NCBI RefSeq assembly: GCF_002878395.1
Contig: NW_025855744.1
Location: forward strand, 872,813 to 936,812
DNA from: Capsicum annuum
Taxonomy: Eukaryota; Streptophyta; Magnoliopsida; Solanales; Solanaceae
DNA length: 64,000 nt
Direction: 5' to 3'
Of the stretch, positions 21,349 to 31,769 are shown piece by piece. The translations under genes were made by a program, and so were the position numbers. The notes beneath the pieces were generated by a model. The model saw nothing but the letters and a program-made list of their open reading frames with translations. It was not told the origin of the DNA and did not search any database. Numbering within the stretch: position 1 is the first letter of the stretch; each line of letters starts with the position of its first letter.

Positions 21349-22169
21349 GCTTTTCTTTTCCTCAAGAAACACTACCTCTTACCATGAGAAAATGCATATT
21401 TATGCCTAACTTTTATGAACCAATGATCAAAATGACCTCAACTTGATTACTACCACAATAGCTCTTCAAACATAGGCAAAGTTATTCTCATAACACCCCT
21501 CAACATAAAATGCAGTTCACAAGGATGCAAAAGACATCAAAGATTAACCATGCAACAATCACTAATACTCTAGAAGTAACTCACCTTTGCCCTCAGCTAC
21601 ATTATAGTCCTTTTGCCACATTTTTCGGGAGATGACAAAATCCCCCACCTCAAGTTGCTTACATTCCTTCTCACAAGAACAGAAATTCCATACACCAAGT
21701 TATCTAATATGCAACAAGGGATTTAAGTGTAAAACTCACTCTCTCCCAAGGACTCGCGATGCTAACAAGTATCATGACATAAGCTTTCCCCTATTTTCAA
21801 CCACCACTACAATGAATACACTTGGTTGGAGATTTCGAAGGGCTTTTTGAGCTTGTAACATAGTTTTAGGGTAGGGTAGGATACCATTTAGGAACAAAAT
21901 GGCTATACCCTCCTTGAACATCTAATTCACACTATTCTATCCAACTTTTAATCATGGGCTACTTCTTTTGTTTTCACTCTATTTACATATGTGCCTACTT
22001 TTATTTCCTTGGTTCACCCAATTTCTTTTCATTTCTTTTTCTTGCACGCTTTGTGCTTTTCTTTCCTTTGTTAGATCCTTTCTTTTTGTTATTCATTTAT
22101 TCTCAATGCTTAAGCTCTTAGGAACTCACTTACAACTTCGTGACCCAAATTTACCTCTTTCAATCTTCA

Positions 22170-22187
22170 CCCCCCCCCCCCCCCCCC
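22170..22187. repeat. Homopolymer of 18 C (G on the coding strand)
   Basis: An uninterrupted run of 18 C on the plus strand lies 0.84 kb inside the 3' LTR of the minus-strand element. On the element's strand it reads as poly-G followed by TGAAGATTG, like an expanded purine tract. Length may vary or be mis-assembled. Confidence 0.9.
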
Positions 22188-22379
22188 AAACTTAGGTTTT
22201 TAGCCTTAAGTTACATTTTTTAAGTTTAAGGAGGGTAGGTTTCAAAAAATGGATAAAAATTTAGAGGCTCATGACTTGCAATGTGTTTCCAAAGAAAGGT
22301 CCAATGGCTCAAAGTGGGTGACTAGGGATAACATCTATGCAAGGGTATGATTTTTAGGCTAAAGTAGACTAAGCATCCT

Positions 22380-23420
22380 AAAAACCAGACTACTCTGCTG
22401 GGGCCTCATCATCACTCTCCACTCGGGAGGAAGGAAGTCTATCATGGGGTTTTAGGTACTCCTATATGCCCTTCACCCCCTTCCACATCTTGCTAAAGAA
22501 TTTATCTCTCTTTTTAATCCTTTTTACTATCTTCTCATATAAAAACTGGAGATCTCGATGTGACACTGCCAAGGATGAGTAGGCTCTCTAAAGCCTAACA
22601 ATGGTAGCTCCTTGCTTCTTATAGTCCTTTCGATACTTCTCATAATTAGATTAAGACAAATATGAGTGGAGGTTGGTGGAGGGCTCTCCCATCCCATGGG
22701 GCAAACCCAACATAGGCTCCATAATGGCTGTAATGTCAACACTAATCTCCTCAAGAGGTCTAGTGGTGGATGACCTATAAGACTCAGGCGCCTCACATGT
22801 TGATTTTTCCTAGTCGATCTTTCTCTTCTTGATTTTACCCAGTATGCCCTCACCTTAAATTTTTAGTTGATAGATGGGGATGCCATAGTGGACATAGTTA
22901 TCTCTAGGGTACTTCTCAACCTCAGCTCTCCTATAAAGCTCAGTAACCAAAGAGGACAAGGAGAGATGGGTGCCCCATAGTCCTAAAAGAAATTCATGTC
23001 AGAAACCATGAACTTACCAGTATTCAAAGGAATGTCATCTAGAATGCAAGCATCCATCCGAGCCCACAAATCTGGAACTCTTGTCATGTGGGTGCAAGGG
23101 AAAATCAACTACATATAATTTTTAACAAAATATGAGCCTCAGCAGTGAAGTCATTCATGGATATATTTCTCTTAGTTACCGCCAAGAGACTTACTTTTTG
23201 AGATATAGTCTTTCTGCCAACCAGCTTCTCGGCTAGCACTCTTTCTCTTCAAACTCACCCATATTTGCATTCAATAGCCCATAGATATCATTGATTTTCT
23301 CCAACCCAAAGTCCACCACCTTTCCTGTATCTAGATAATCATCTTAGATGGGTCTAAAAAAGATACTATGCTAAGGTTAGCGTAGAACTCACAAACCCAT
23401 TGCTTATTTACCTTACAAGG
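22380..23420 (-). pseudogene. Decayed frame resembling the putative plant transposon protein of non-autonomous elements
   Basis: Reading the minus strand from about 23400 to 22380 and allowing frame changes gives pieces such as KNYMxLIFPCTHMTRVPDLWARMDAC, IPLNTGKFMVSDMNFF, then HRDLQFLYEKIVKRIKKRDKFFSKMWK and an acidic end SRVESDDEAPAE before a stop. These resemble, in my recollection, the putative plant transposon protein found in large non-autonomous solanaceous retroelements. There are many stops and no start codon can be chosen. It lies downstream of the protease in the same orientation. Family assignment is tentative; the coding character of the pieces is clearer than their name. Confidence 0.4.
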
Positions 23421-24900
23421 ATCTGGGCGAAGCACCGCCACCCTGTGGTCACAAGCCTGTAATGAAAGGCTCAAATCATTTTTGGCACTTTATCTAAGCA
23501 TATTACTCTTCAAGAGAAATGTTGTCCTCGAAATATCACCATAATAAAGAGAGTGGCATTCTGGTGCCATAAATCTGACTTGGTCGTATTTTTCCATAAT
23601 ATGAATTTGAAAAGCAAGAGAACAACATAACCATATTAATCATTGAAATATACATGCACAAAATAAGCCATGTTGTTCACTGAAGCCCATGGGATGACTA
23701 CTTAGTGGTATTGGGACAAAAATTTAAAGTGCAGAATTTTCGACCCAGGCTGAAAATCAGCCTCAGTCACCTCGATCGTGTTTCATGGAGTCGCGATTGC
23801 GGTGCCGCAATTGTGGTCCCAATGAATGTGATTGCAGTATCTGGGATCGATTTAAAATTAAAATATCCAATGTCCAAAAATAGAAAATTTAAGCTAAAAC
23901 ATGTTTGATAACTAGAATTTACACTAAAATCACTGAACAAGACTACTAGGTACTCGATTATGCCCTTACAATGTAGAAACCACTAGTGAATACTCATTTG
24001 AGAAATTGATCAAGCACTTAGTATGCACCCTTCAATTTTCTCAATTTCACATATATTTTGGGTACACAAGACTTCCCCATTTATGTGCAAGCCATATTCT
24101 AGCAGCTAACCACCACACAAGTTTATTGTAACACATATTTAACAATGAAAAATACAGATTTAGGGCTTCCCTATAACATCCATTCTATGGCCTAATTTCA
24201 ATGATCAAAGCATGAATTCAAGAACCTTATCAGAGGGAATCATGCAAGAGGATGCACTAGTGCTTTTGAATGCCCAAACTATTCCCAAGAGTGGGTACAA
24301 TTTGAGAAACAATTAGAAGGGAGTGTGAGGGAAATAGGGCATTCAGATGGTCTTTTAAACTATCTTGACCGTAATCGTGGACACACGATTGACCACGATC
24401 GCAGCCAAGGTACCATGATCGTGGAAACTGAGGGCATTTCTGCACCTCTATTTTTCTCTATTCAGCTTATTTCTCATTTTGACACATTTTCCCATGTTCA
24501 ATTCACCGAGAAAAGATTTCACACTTTTCCCTTCTCAAACTCATTCAATACACTCTATAGTTCCCTAAATTCATGGATTATTCAATTGACATAATAGAAA
24601 TCTACACTATGAAATTAAAAACAAAGGATATGAGCCACTTTTGTGGCATTTGTGGGTTGCCTCCCACATAGCACCTTATTTATCATTGCGGCACGATGTC
24701 TTCCTTAATTCTCAAGTTGGGTCCTCAAGGGACCCCTCATTAACTTTCTCAACTCTAACATCTATCACCGATACCACTTGAAGCTCCACGGGTTTTCTTT
24801 TGTACACCCAAAAAGACACTTACCCATCATGAACTCTAAACTTTATTTCCCCAAGCTCCAAATCAACAATGGTTCTCTCAGTGGAAAAAAAAAGGTTACA
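23421..24900 (-). other. Mostly non-coding internal region with GATCG-rich patches
   Basis: No retained frame is seen. Two patches (about 23765-23850 and 24365-24425) carry repeated CGATCG, CACGATCG and ATCGTGG motifs in both orientations. At 24654-24665 GGGTTGCCTCCC is the reverse complement of GGGAGGCAACCC, the motif also found in the other gag-protease element. Confidence 0.55.
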
Positions 24901-24924
24901 CAAGAATGATAGGCACCTCTTGGT

Positions 24925-25380
24925 CCATTTAACAATCTAGCACCACAAAATCCATTGGGAGGATGAATCCATCCACTTTTACCAAAACATTGAACACAAC
25001 ACCAACCGGTTTCTTGATAGACCGGTCCACCATCAAAAGCCTCATTAACGTTGGAGTAGGAGTGACTAAGACAAGCCTCTTATATATTATGAAGGGCATA
25101 AGATTTATACTCTCACCAAGGTTAGATAAATCTTTTTCAAACTTATGAGTCCTGATGGTGCATGAAATCTTAAATGGTCTTGAATTTTTCTTTTTTTCCA
25201 CTATCGCACTAGCCAGGATAGCGCTACACCTTTGAGTAACTTCAATGGTATCACTCTCAACAAACCTCTTTTTCAACATTAATTTTTTTATAAACATAGC
25301 ATACCCCGGGATATCTTGGATAGCCTCAAGCAATGGGATATTAATGGAAAGGTTACTAAGCTTGGCCATGATTGTTTTGA
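24925..25380 (-). pseudogene. Aspartic protease region, minus strand
   Basis: A 146-residue open frame (25369-24929) carries MAKLSNLSINIPLLEAIQDIPGYAMFIK, a linker typical between gag and protease in Tat/Athila elements, then SCTIRTHKFEKDLSNLGESINLMP, where the normal CDLGASxNLMP active site is changed to SNLGES. It continues with LLMVDRSIKKPVGVVFNVLVKVDGFILPMDFVVLDC, matching the second half of the domain. The catalytic Asp is lost, so the protease would be inactive although the frame is open. Gag lies upstream; no polymerase follows. Confidence 0.75.
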
Positions 25381-26947
25381 ATTTAGCATTATCCTCCTTA
25401 TTTTTGAGTCTTTAAGGGAATAGAGGGGGAACAATCATGGTAGGCATTGTATCACTATTCACTTCAGTTACCTTTGGATCACTTTCTTCACTATCAACTT
25501 TTTCATTTAACACCAACTATTTTTTTCCTTACATGAGACTTTAGAGTCTCTTCCTTTGAATCATTAGAAAGCTTTTTCTCCATAGTTGGTTCTTTTTCGA
25601 CATCCACCATAATATCACCGAGGGTTTTAACACTTCTAGTGACAATAGCTAACAATTAGACCTCATTTTTTGGGTTCTCGATGGTGTCACTAGGGAGGCC
25701 TTCCTTTGGCCTAGCATTGATTTGGGTGGAGATTTGCCTGATTTGAGTCTCCAATTGCTTATTTGAATATGAGTGGGGGACAACCATTTGGTGGAGTTGT
25801 GAAAAATTGCCTTTCAAGTAACAGACCATTTTGTTTGTTCCCTCCACTTTCAACAAAGTCCTTGCTAGAACATCTTTTATTTTATACTTATCAGGGTCAA
25901 TGAGGTTCGAATCCTTAATCTTTGCTCAGTCATGAGGGGGCACATAATGATAATTCTCGATATATTTATCCCTTCAAGCATAGTCATGGTCCCTTATCTC
26001 TCTCATTCCAACCTTGCCTTTGATAAGTCAGGCGAGAACCCCCTGAATTGTTAGCCGTATATTTAATCTCTTTTTCAATATTTTTGGATTCTTATTCATC
26101 AAAGATCTTGGATTCCACGACATTGGCCGCCTTTGTTGGTGCACCCATCACATGCTTCATTAGAAACTCCAATTGTGTTATCATCTTTGCTAAGTTCTCT
26201 TTCTGTTCTTCATCCTTTTTTTCTTTTCTTCTTATCAACATATGAAGAGGTAGGAGAACTTTTAGGAACCTCAGTGTCTCAGTATGCCAACCCCAATTTT
26301 TCTTGGTAACCTCCTCAAGCAAATTGGAAGCTGCATCATTGTTAGCCTAACAAGAGATCCCCCCACCATATTATCAACCACGGTCTTATTGAGTTGACCT
26401 AAGGGCCAGTAGAAAATTTGGAGGAGCATCATTTTTAGGAACTCTGATTGGGGCATTGAGTAAGATTCCTATTGAATCTTTCCCAAACCTCATACAAGGT
26501 TCGCCATTCAATTTCCTAAAGTTAGTGATTTCATCACACAATTATAGCATCTTGGATGGTGGGAAATATCAATCAAGAAATGTATTGGTGAGTTCCTCCC
26601 GTGAATTAATTGATCAGGACAGAACAGATCAAAGCCGTAATACCACCTCCCCCCTTAGAGAGAATAGAAAGAGGTGTAGCTAGATGGACTCTTGGATGAT
26701 GTGTGCAATATCAAAGGGTGCACACACCTCCACGAAACTCTTCAAATGCAAGTTGGGGTCCTCATACGCTCGCCCCCCAAAAAGTCCCTTCATTTGTAGC
26801 ATATGCAACATGATACTTGTGACATAAAGACACTATTCCCATGAGTAGGTAGGACAGGAATGGTACTTAAATGTCCAACGTCATTGAGTTTCCCTCATCA
26901 TTAAGGGGACCATCAAAAGACCCAATGTGACTTGCATTATCACTCAT
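25381..26947 (-). pseudogene. gag pseudogene of the minus-strand element
   Basis: The likely start is the ATG at 26947 (MSDNASHIGSFDGPLNDEG), about 130 bases downstream of the PBS. The Retrotrans_gag-like core is split over frames at about 26760-26271 (REELTNTFLIDISHH, LLQIFYWPLGQLNKTVVDNMVGGS). The frame 26322-26092 carries a lysine/glutamate-rich helix, and 25856-25656 holds KQLETQIRQISTQINARPKEGLPSDTIENPKNE, the usual gag C-terminal landmark. Frameshifts near 26700, 26300 and 25900 and scattered stops make it non-functional. I did not see a clean zinc knuckle. Confidence 0.7.
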
Positions 26948-27072
26948 GGTTCAATGTACCATATGAAGATCACTTAAATGAAAACAAAAACAATATCCAA
27001 AATAAATCCAAACCACTACAGCTGTACCCAAAGTAACACTAAACGCCGCAAGTGAAAACTAAATTTCACTCC

Positions 27073-27090
27073 TTAACAATGGCGCCATTT
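27073..27090 (-). other. Primer binding site of the minus-strand element
   Basis: On the minus strand the LTR ends CGTTATCA and is followed by AAATGGCGCCATTGTTAAGG. TGGCGCCATTG is the core of the tRNA-Asp-type PBS usual in Tat/Athila elements. It identifies 27091-28501 as the 5' LTR. Confidence 0.75.
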
Positions 27091-28501
27091 TGATAACGAT
27101 TAAATATACCATTATAATTGGTAGAGGATGGTCGTTATCAATACCTCAACTAACATTGAGGTTGAATCCACAGGGATAGAAATTAGAATTCTAGTCCTAT
27201 GGGTGATAAGTGCTACTAATATGTTACCCACAATATAATTAAAAACAAACTTGTGTATAAAAGTAGGAGGGGGTTTGGTTTTGGCAAGTGTTTGTCAATA
27301 GCAACTCAGTCAACAAATTGAACAAGAATTGTGAATTAAATTCGATAAGAGAAAAATCTTGGGATTATGTCTAACTAAGGCAAGTTATGCATGGGTGCAT
27401 GAAGATTAGTGTACATGCTAGTTATTAACAATATAGTAGGCTAGGTCTGAGATCCTTGAGGCTTGTTTGTCAACAAAACCTCATGAATTTCACTCGTTGA
27501 CCCTTTCGGGTACCTAATAAGTGTGTCAATTACATCCACCTATTACCGCAATTGGACATCCCTATTTCTTGGAAGAGGCCCAAGATATAGCCAACTTTCT
27601 AATTACCCTTATGTCTGAGATAGTGAAAATTAGCAAACTACATCTATTAATTTTCTACAATTACCTTGTCACCAACATCCCTCTTTCAAGGATGATATAT
27701 GTTCCAAAAGGTCACCCAAACCCCTCTTTCAAGGATGGTTTGAGCTTTTAAGATTTTGGGGTTTTCACCTACAAACCCATTTTGGGTATTTGGGGCTTTC
27801 ACCCTCAAATCCCAACTAAGTTAACCAAGTAATAGTAAAATCCATCATTAACTAACTAGTATATACACCAATACATCACAACCCACACATAATTGCACCT
27901 TAGTTCAACATAATCCCAAGACAATGAAAGTTTAGCTACTCATGAAAAAAAGAGAGAAAAATATTCCATAGGGATTGTTCATAGTATCTATTTTTCAAAA
28001 ATACTAGATCCAAAGTCTCCAAATCAAAATACAATTGTTTCTTAAATTAGGGTTCAAACCTCAAATTTAAAAAATTTCCAAGTGTGTAGAATGCCCAAAA
28101 GATAAAGGATTTTAGCTTATAAGGAATTGGGTTTGGATGAGTAAAATTACAAATATGCCCCTAGGCCCATTCACGCGTAGCCATGATTATTGAAGCTTTT
28201 CAGAAATAAAGGCTACTGCGACCATGGTAAGATCACATCGATAGTGGTGTTTTGACCTGGCTTAACTGGTCGTGATTGCTATAACTGAGGCTGGTTCTTG
28301 CTTTAGGTCCTTCAGTTGCACTTCTTTCCTCCTTTTTGATCTTTTCAGCTTGCATCCACATCTTTCTATCTCATAACCTATATGCCTACAATATGTGAAA
28401 TTTGTTACAATGAATCACAAATATGTCTCATTTATACATTCAAATCACAATAGTGTGCACAAATGTTGAGTGCAAATAAGTGGTAAATTCACCACTCATC
28501 A
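27091..28501 (-). repeat. 5' LTR of the minus-strand gag-protease element, 1411 bp
   Basis: On the minus strand it begins TGATGAGTGGTG and ends AATCGTTATCA. It aligns with 19931-21332 and, in reverse orientation, with the solo LTR 41040-42438. It is non-coding; the frame at 27521-27751 also occurs in the partner LTR and is not a gene. Confidence 0.85.
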
Positions 28502-29089
28502 GGGTTCTCTACTATACACTACCAAACCTCCATTAAACAACTTCCACCATCATCGGCAAACTCTCATCTCTGCCACCATATATATATTTCACCATCGATA
28601 ATTATATTCACCATCAAAATCATCCCACAATATTGTCACCCCTAATCCACCATTAAACTACTATTATTACTAAACCTACATCTCCATTATAGAAAAAGCA
28701 TATCAAAGCTAGCTGAGGGAAAGACATAATGATGAGAAGCCACAACAAAACACTAAAGACAACAAGATAAAGAAAAATAACTAAAGTTGAGAAGCCATGA
28801 AAAGATACTAAACAAAATATGGAAAATAAAAATAATGGAAGGGAAGAAGCCATGACCCAATACTACAGATAACAAGAAAAATAAAGCATAACAGTAACTA
28901 CAACAATATAGTACAAAGAAGATAAAGAACACCATAATCATTCACTGGCACCATCTTGTAATGGAGTTCCTCCAACTTGAGCTTTATTTACTTAGTTGCA
29001 CTAGAATTAGTTAAAGAGCTCACTGCAAAAGAAGCGTCTAATGTTAAAAATAACAAAAAAAATAAAAAAAAATGAGGTATATTATTACT
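28502..29089. other. Unassigned AT-rich segment
   Basis: A CACC/CATCA-rich pyrimidine stretch (28510-28680) is followed by A-rich sequence. Frames on the minus strand (28653-28941) are hydrophobic but of simple composition and not convincing. I see no transposon end that can be paired with another. Confidence 0.3.
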
Positions 29090-30310
29090 TACTTTGTCAG
29101 CAAAATAACCCAGGGTGTCATTCAGTTGAAATGGGCAAGATTGTTTGAGGGATAGTTGAATGTTGAGCAGTAAAGAATTCTTGCATTTTTCTTATTTTTT
29201 CCATCTCATTTTCGAAGGTATACAAGCGATTATTCAAGGATGGTTTTCCTAATTCAATGAATTTTTTTGCCCAATTAAGGATTTAATGTCCTTTTGAGTT
29301 GAACGTAGAGCGGACAATAATTTAGTATTTGAAGAAGTGCCCTTTCTTATATCTTTTGCCTTTACTCCACCACAAAAGCAAAATACATGAATACAATTTT
29401 GAGATCCCCAATATTTTTCTTGAATCTCTATGCTAGGTAGAGATGGCTCTGCTTTCATAATTTCTTCGATTTGAGCCTACACAATAGATAAAAGGATATT
29501 TTCAATCAAAATCCATAATAACTTTAAGTAATTTACATATTCAATTTACCAAACACACATATTTGTCGGTTTCTTCAGGTTCAACAAGCTTGTTGTCTTT
29601 CTTACGAGTCTCATAAAAAATAGTCACCAAATCTGGAGAATTGGCATCTTTCCCACCCTTTACATAAAAAAGAAACATGTCAAATAATACCTTATAAATA
29701 TTTTCTTTAGGAAATAATTTTTGATACTACCTTCTGATAAATTATATCTCGAATAGGCCTGCTACCAATATGATGAAGCATTTTCAGATTAGCTTAGTTT
29801 GTTGTACTCCTTCCGCTTCTCGCCTGTATTCTTAAATAATAAGCTTAGCACCTATTGAAATACAAATTCTAAAATTGTATCAATAAATAAAGTTTATAGG
29901 ATAGCACTACCTGGTAATATAGAGCAACATATACAGAACCATTAGATTTCTTTAGAAAAAATAAGCCACTTCACACACAATTGTACAGAAAGTAAAATAG
30001 TGCTAAGAAATGGAAGCTTAAAGACAAAAGCTGAAACACAATGTTTTTAAACTAAAAGTTTCATATTTTTCACTAGGGATACCTGAAAACTTTCAAAACA
30101 AAAATATTCCTTAACTAACCACTCCCAGTCCTTCTTCGCTACTCTCTCTAGTTTAAACTTAAGAGCATCTACTATTCATTTATTCTTTACATACTTACTA
30201 TGAAAGTGTCCTCTCTATTTATTCCACAACTCATCCATCCATCCAAAGAGATGATCACGATGATCATTCATGTCATGACTCTTAAATTTATCCTACAATA
30301 ATCAATACAA
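29090..30310 (-). pseudogene. Transposase_24 (Ptta/En/Spm)-like gene, 3' exons
   Basis: Reading the minus strand: about 30300-30070 gives HRDHLFGWMDELWNK and KKDWEWLVKEYFCFESF; about 29840-29725 gives LKMLHHIGSRPIRDIIYQK followed by a GTAGTA donor; about 29660-29560 gives GGKDANSPDLVTIFYETRKK; after an intron ending TTGTGTAG at about 29476 comes AQIEEIMKAEPSLPSIEIQE and KAKDIRKGTSSNTKLLSALRST (29475-29250). These are the landmarks of the plant Ptta/En/Spm transposase family (Pfam Transposase_24), found with CACTA transposons. Internal stops in the first exon suggest decay. It lies downstream of the TNP2-type ORF in the same orientation. I am fairly sure of the family, not of exact exon limits. 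Confidence 0.65.
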
Positions 30311-31034
30311 TAAATTAGAAGACACAAAACAAAAAAGGTCCAAATGCCTATTCATACTATCAACTAAATTTGTTACCTCAATAGTTGCCCACATGTGATC
30401 CAAATTTTATTTCTTAATATCACTCCATGATGATACTTCCAATGGACACATATTACTATCACAAATTAATTTTTCCAAGTGTCTTAAAAAGAGATTGTTA
30501 TTTTTTTCATCCATTTGATTATTGTAAAAGGTTACTTCCAACTTTCGACCGACTTCAAGTGATGCAACTTCCTTGCACTTATTGCTCCCTCAAACTCTTT
30601 TTACATTTCTAGGGTTAGATGATCCTACAAATGTATAATTTGGTAATAACTATACTAATAAAATTCAATTCTATAAATTTAATAATACATGAATTATTAC
30701 AAATATCATACCTATTTCAGCAATTTGGGAGAGTTTCCTGACTTGATCAATAGACGTAGGGAATGAAATATTCGTTTTGCATGTTCTCTTCCTTAAGAAT
30801 CAGAGGATTATAATCCATTAATCACATTCCTTGATTAGATCCCACATTGTTCTTTACAAACCCTAACAAGGAGTACAAGGATCTAGGTATTAGATCCCAC
30901 ATTATTCATAAAACCCCCTAACAAAGATAAAATATTTGTATGATATAACGAAAGTGGACAAATACTGAGCAGATTTGGAAAATCTTTTAGAAACCCCTAA
31001 AATGAGCATGATGTAATGAATGTGGAAAAATACT

Positions 31035-31757
31035 TAATAGATTTGGAAGAACTTACTTTATTCAACATCTTTGGTGCATTGCTTAACTTGATTAGTATTT
31101 GGAGGAAATGGAGTATAAACTTGCATATACACTTTCCCAAGAACCATGGAGTTCTTATGAATCACTCCCATTCACTGACTAGAAGACATGACAAAGTTTT
31201 TAAGTCATTTTGCTAGTCCCTTCGCAAAGTCACCTAGAGAAATCAAATCATATTACTAATAATTAAGTTATATATGCAATCAAAGACTCAATAAATTTAA
31301 AGAAAAAAACTTACTTGTTTCAACCTCTTTGGTGCATTACTTAGCTTAATTAGTCGATGGAGGAAATGGAGTATGAACTTGCATATATTCTTTGTCAACA
31401 ACCATGTCTTTCTTACATATCACTCTCATTCCTTGACTAGAAGACATGGTAAAGTTTTTAAGTCCTTCTGCTGGTCCCTTCCCAATAGCACCTAGAGAAA
31501 GCAAATAATAATACTATTACTTAAGTTATATATTCAATAAAAAACTCAAAAAATTTGGAAAAAAACTTATTTATTTTAACATCTTTGGTCTATTACTTAA
31601 TTTGATTATTCGATGGACAAAATGAAGTATGAACTTACATATACTCATTCTCAAGAGCCATGGAGTTCTTTAGTATCATTCACATTACTTGACTCGAACT
31701 CATGGTAGTGTTTATAAGTCCTTTTCCTTACCCTTTCCCAATAGGACCTATATAAAA
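31035..31757 (-). repeat. Three tandem copies of an exon-plus-intron unit, about 255 bp each
   Basis: Units at about 31035-31250, 31308-31505 and 31562-31757 repeat the same order on the minus strand: an acceptor-like CTAG before GTGCTATTGGGAAGG, about 180 bases of coding-like sequence (in the middle copy KGPAEGLKNFTMSSSQGMRV, then KEYMQVHTPFPPSTN), and a donor. The donor is GTAAGT in the first two and changed to ATAAGT in the third. Two more copies lie at about 34280-34480 and 34630-34770. The exon belongs by position to the Transposase_24-like gene. In-frame stops occur in some copies. Confidence 0.65.
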
Positions 31758-31769
31758 AAATGCACAGTT

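Larger units (their letters stand above)
19931..28501 (-). mobile_element. Tat/Athila-like gag-protease LTR retrotransposon, minus strand, 8.6 kb
   Basis: On the minus strand the order is 5' LTR (28501-27091), PBS with TGGCGCCATTG, gag (from ATG at 26947), protease (to about 24925), the GGGAGGCAACCC motif, about 3.3 kb mostly non-coding with a second decayed frame, polypurine tract, and 3' LTR (21332-19931). No polymerase or integrase remnant is visible. The flanks GGCTT and GGGTT differ at one base, consistent with an aged 5-bp target duplication. It is a complete but non-autonomous element. Confidence 0.8.

Noticed and set aside
28510..28535. CACTACCAAACC as the left CACTA terminus
   Set aside because: Orientation is right, but no reverse-complement partner or 3-bp duplication was found, and it lies only about 15 bases from an LTR boundary.
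28653..28941. Hydrophobic minus-strand frames as small membrane proteins
   Set aside because: Their composition reflects A- and T-rich simple sequence; overlapping frames and no supporting context.
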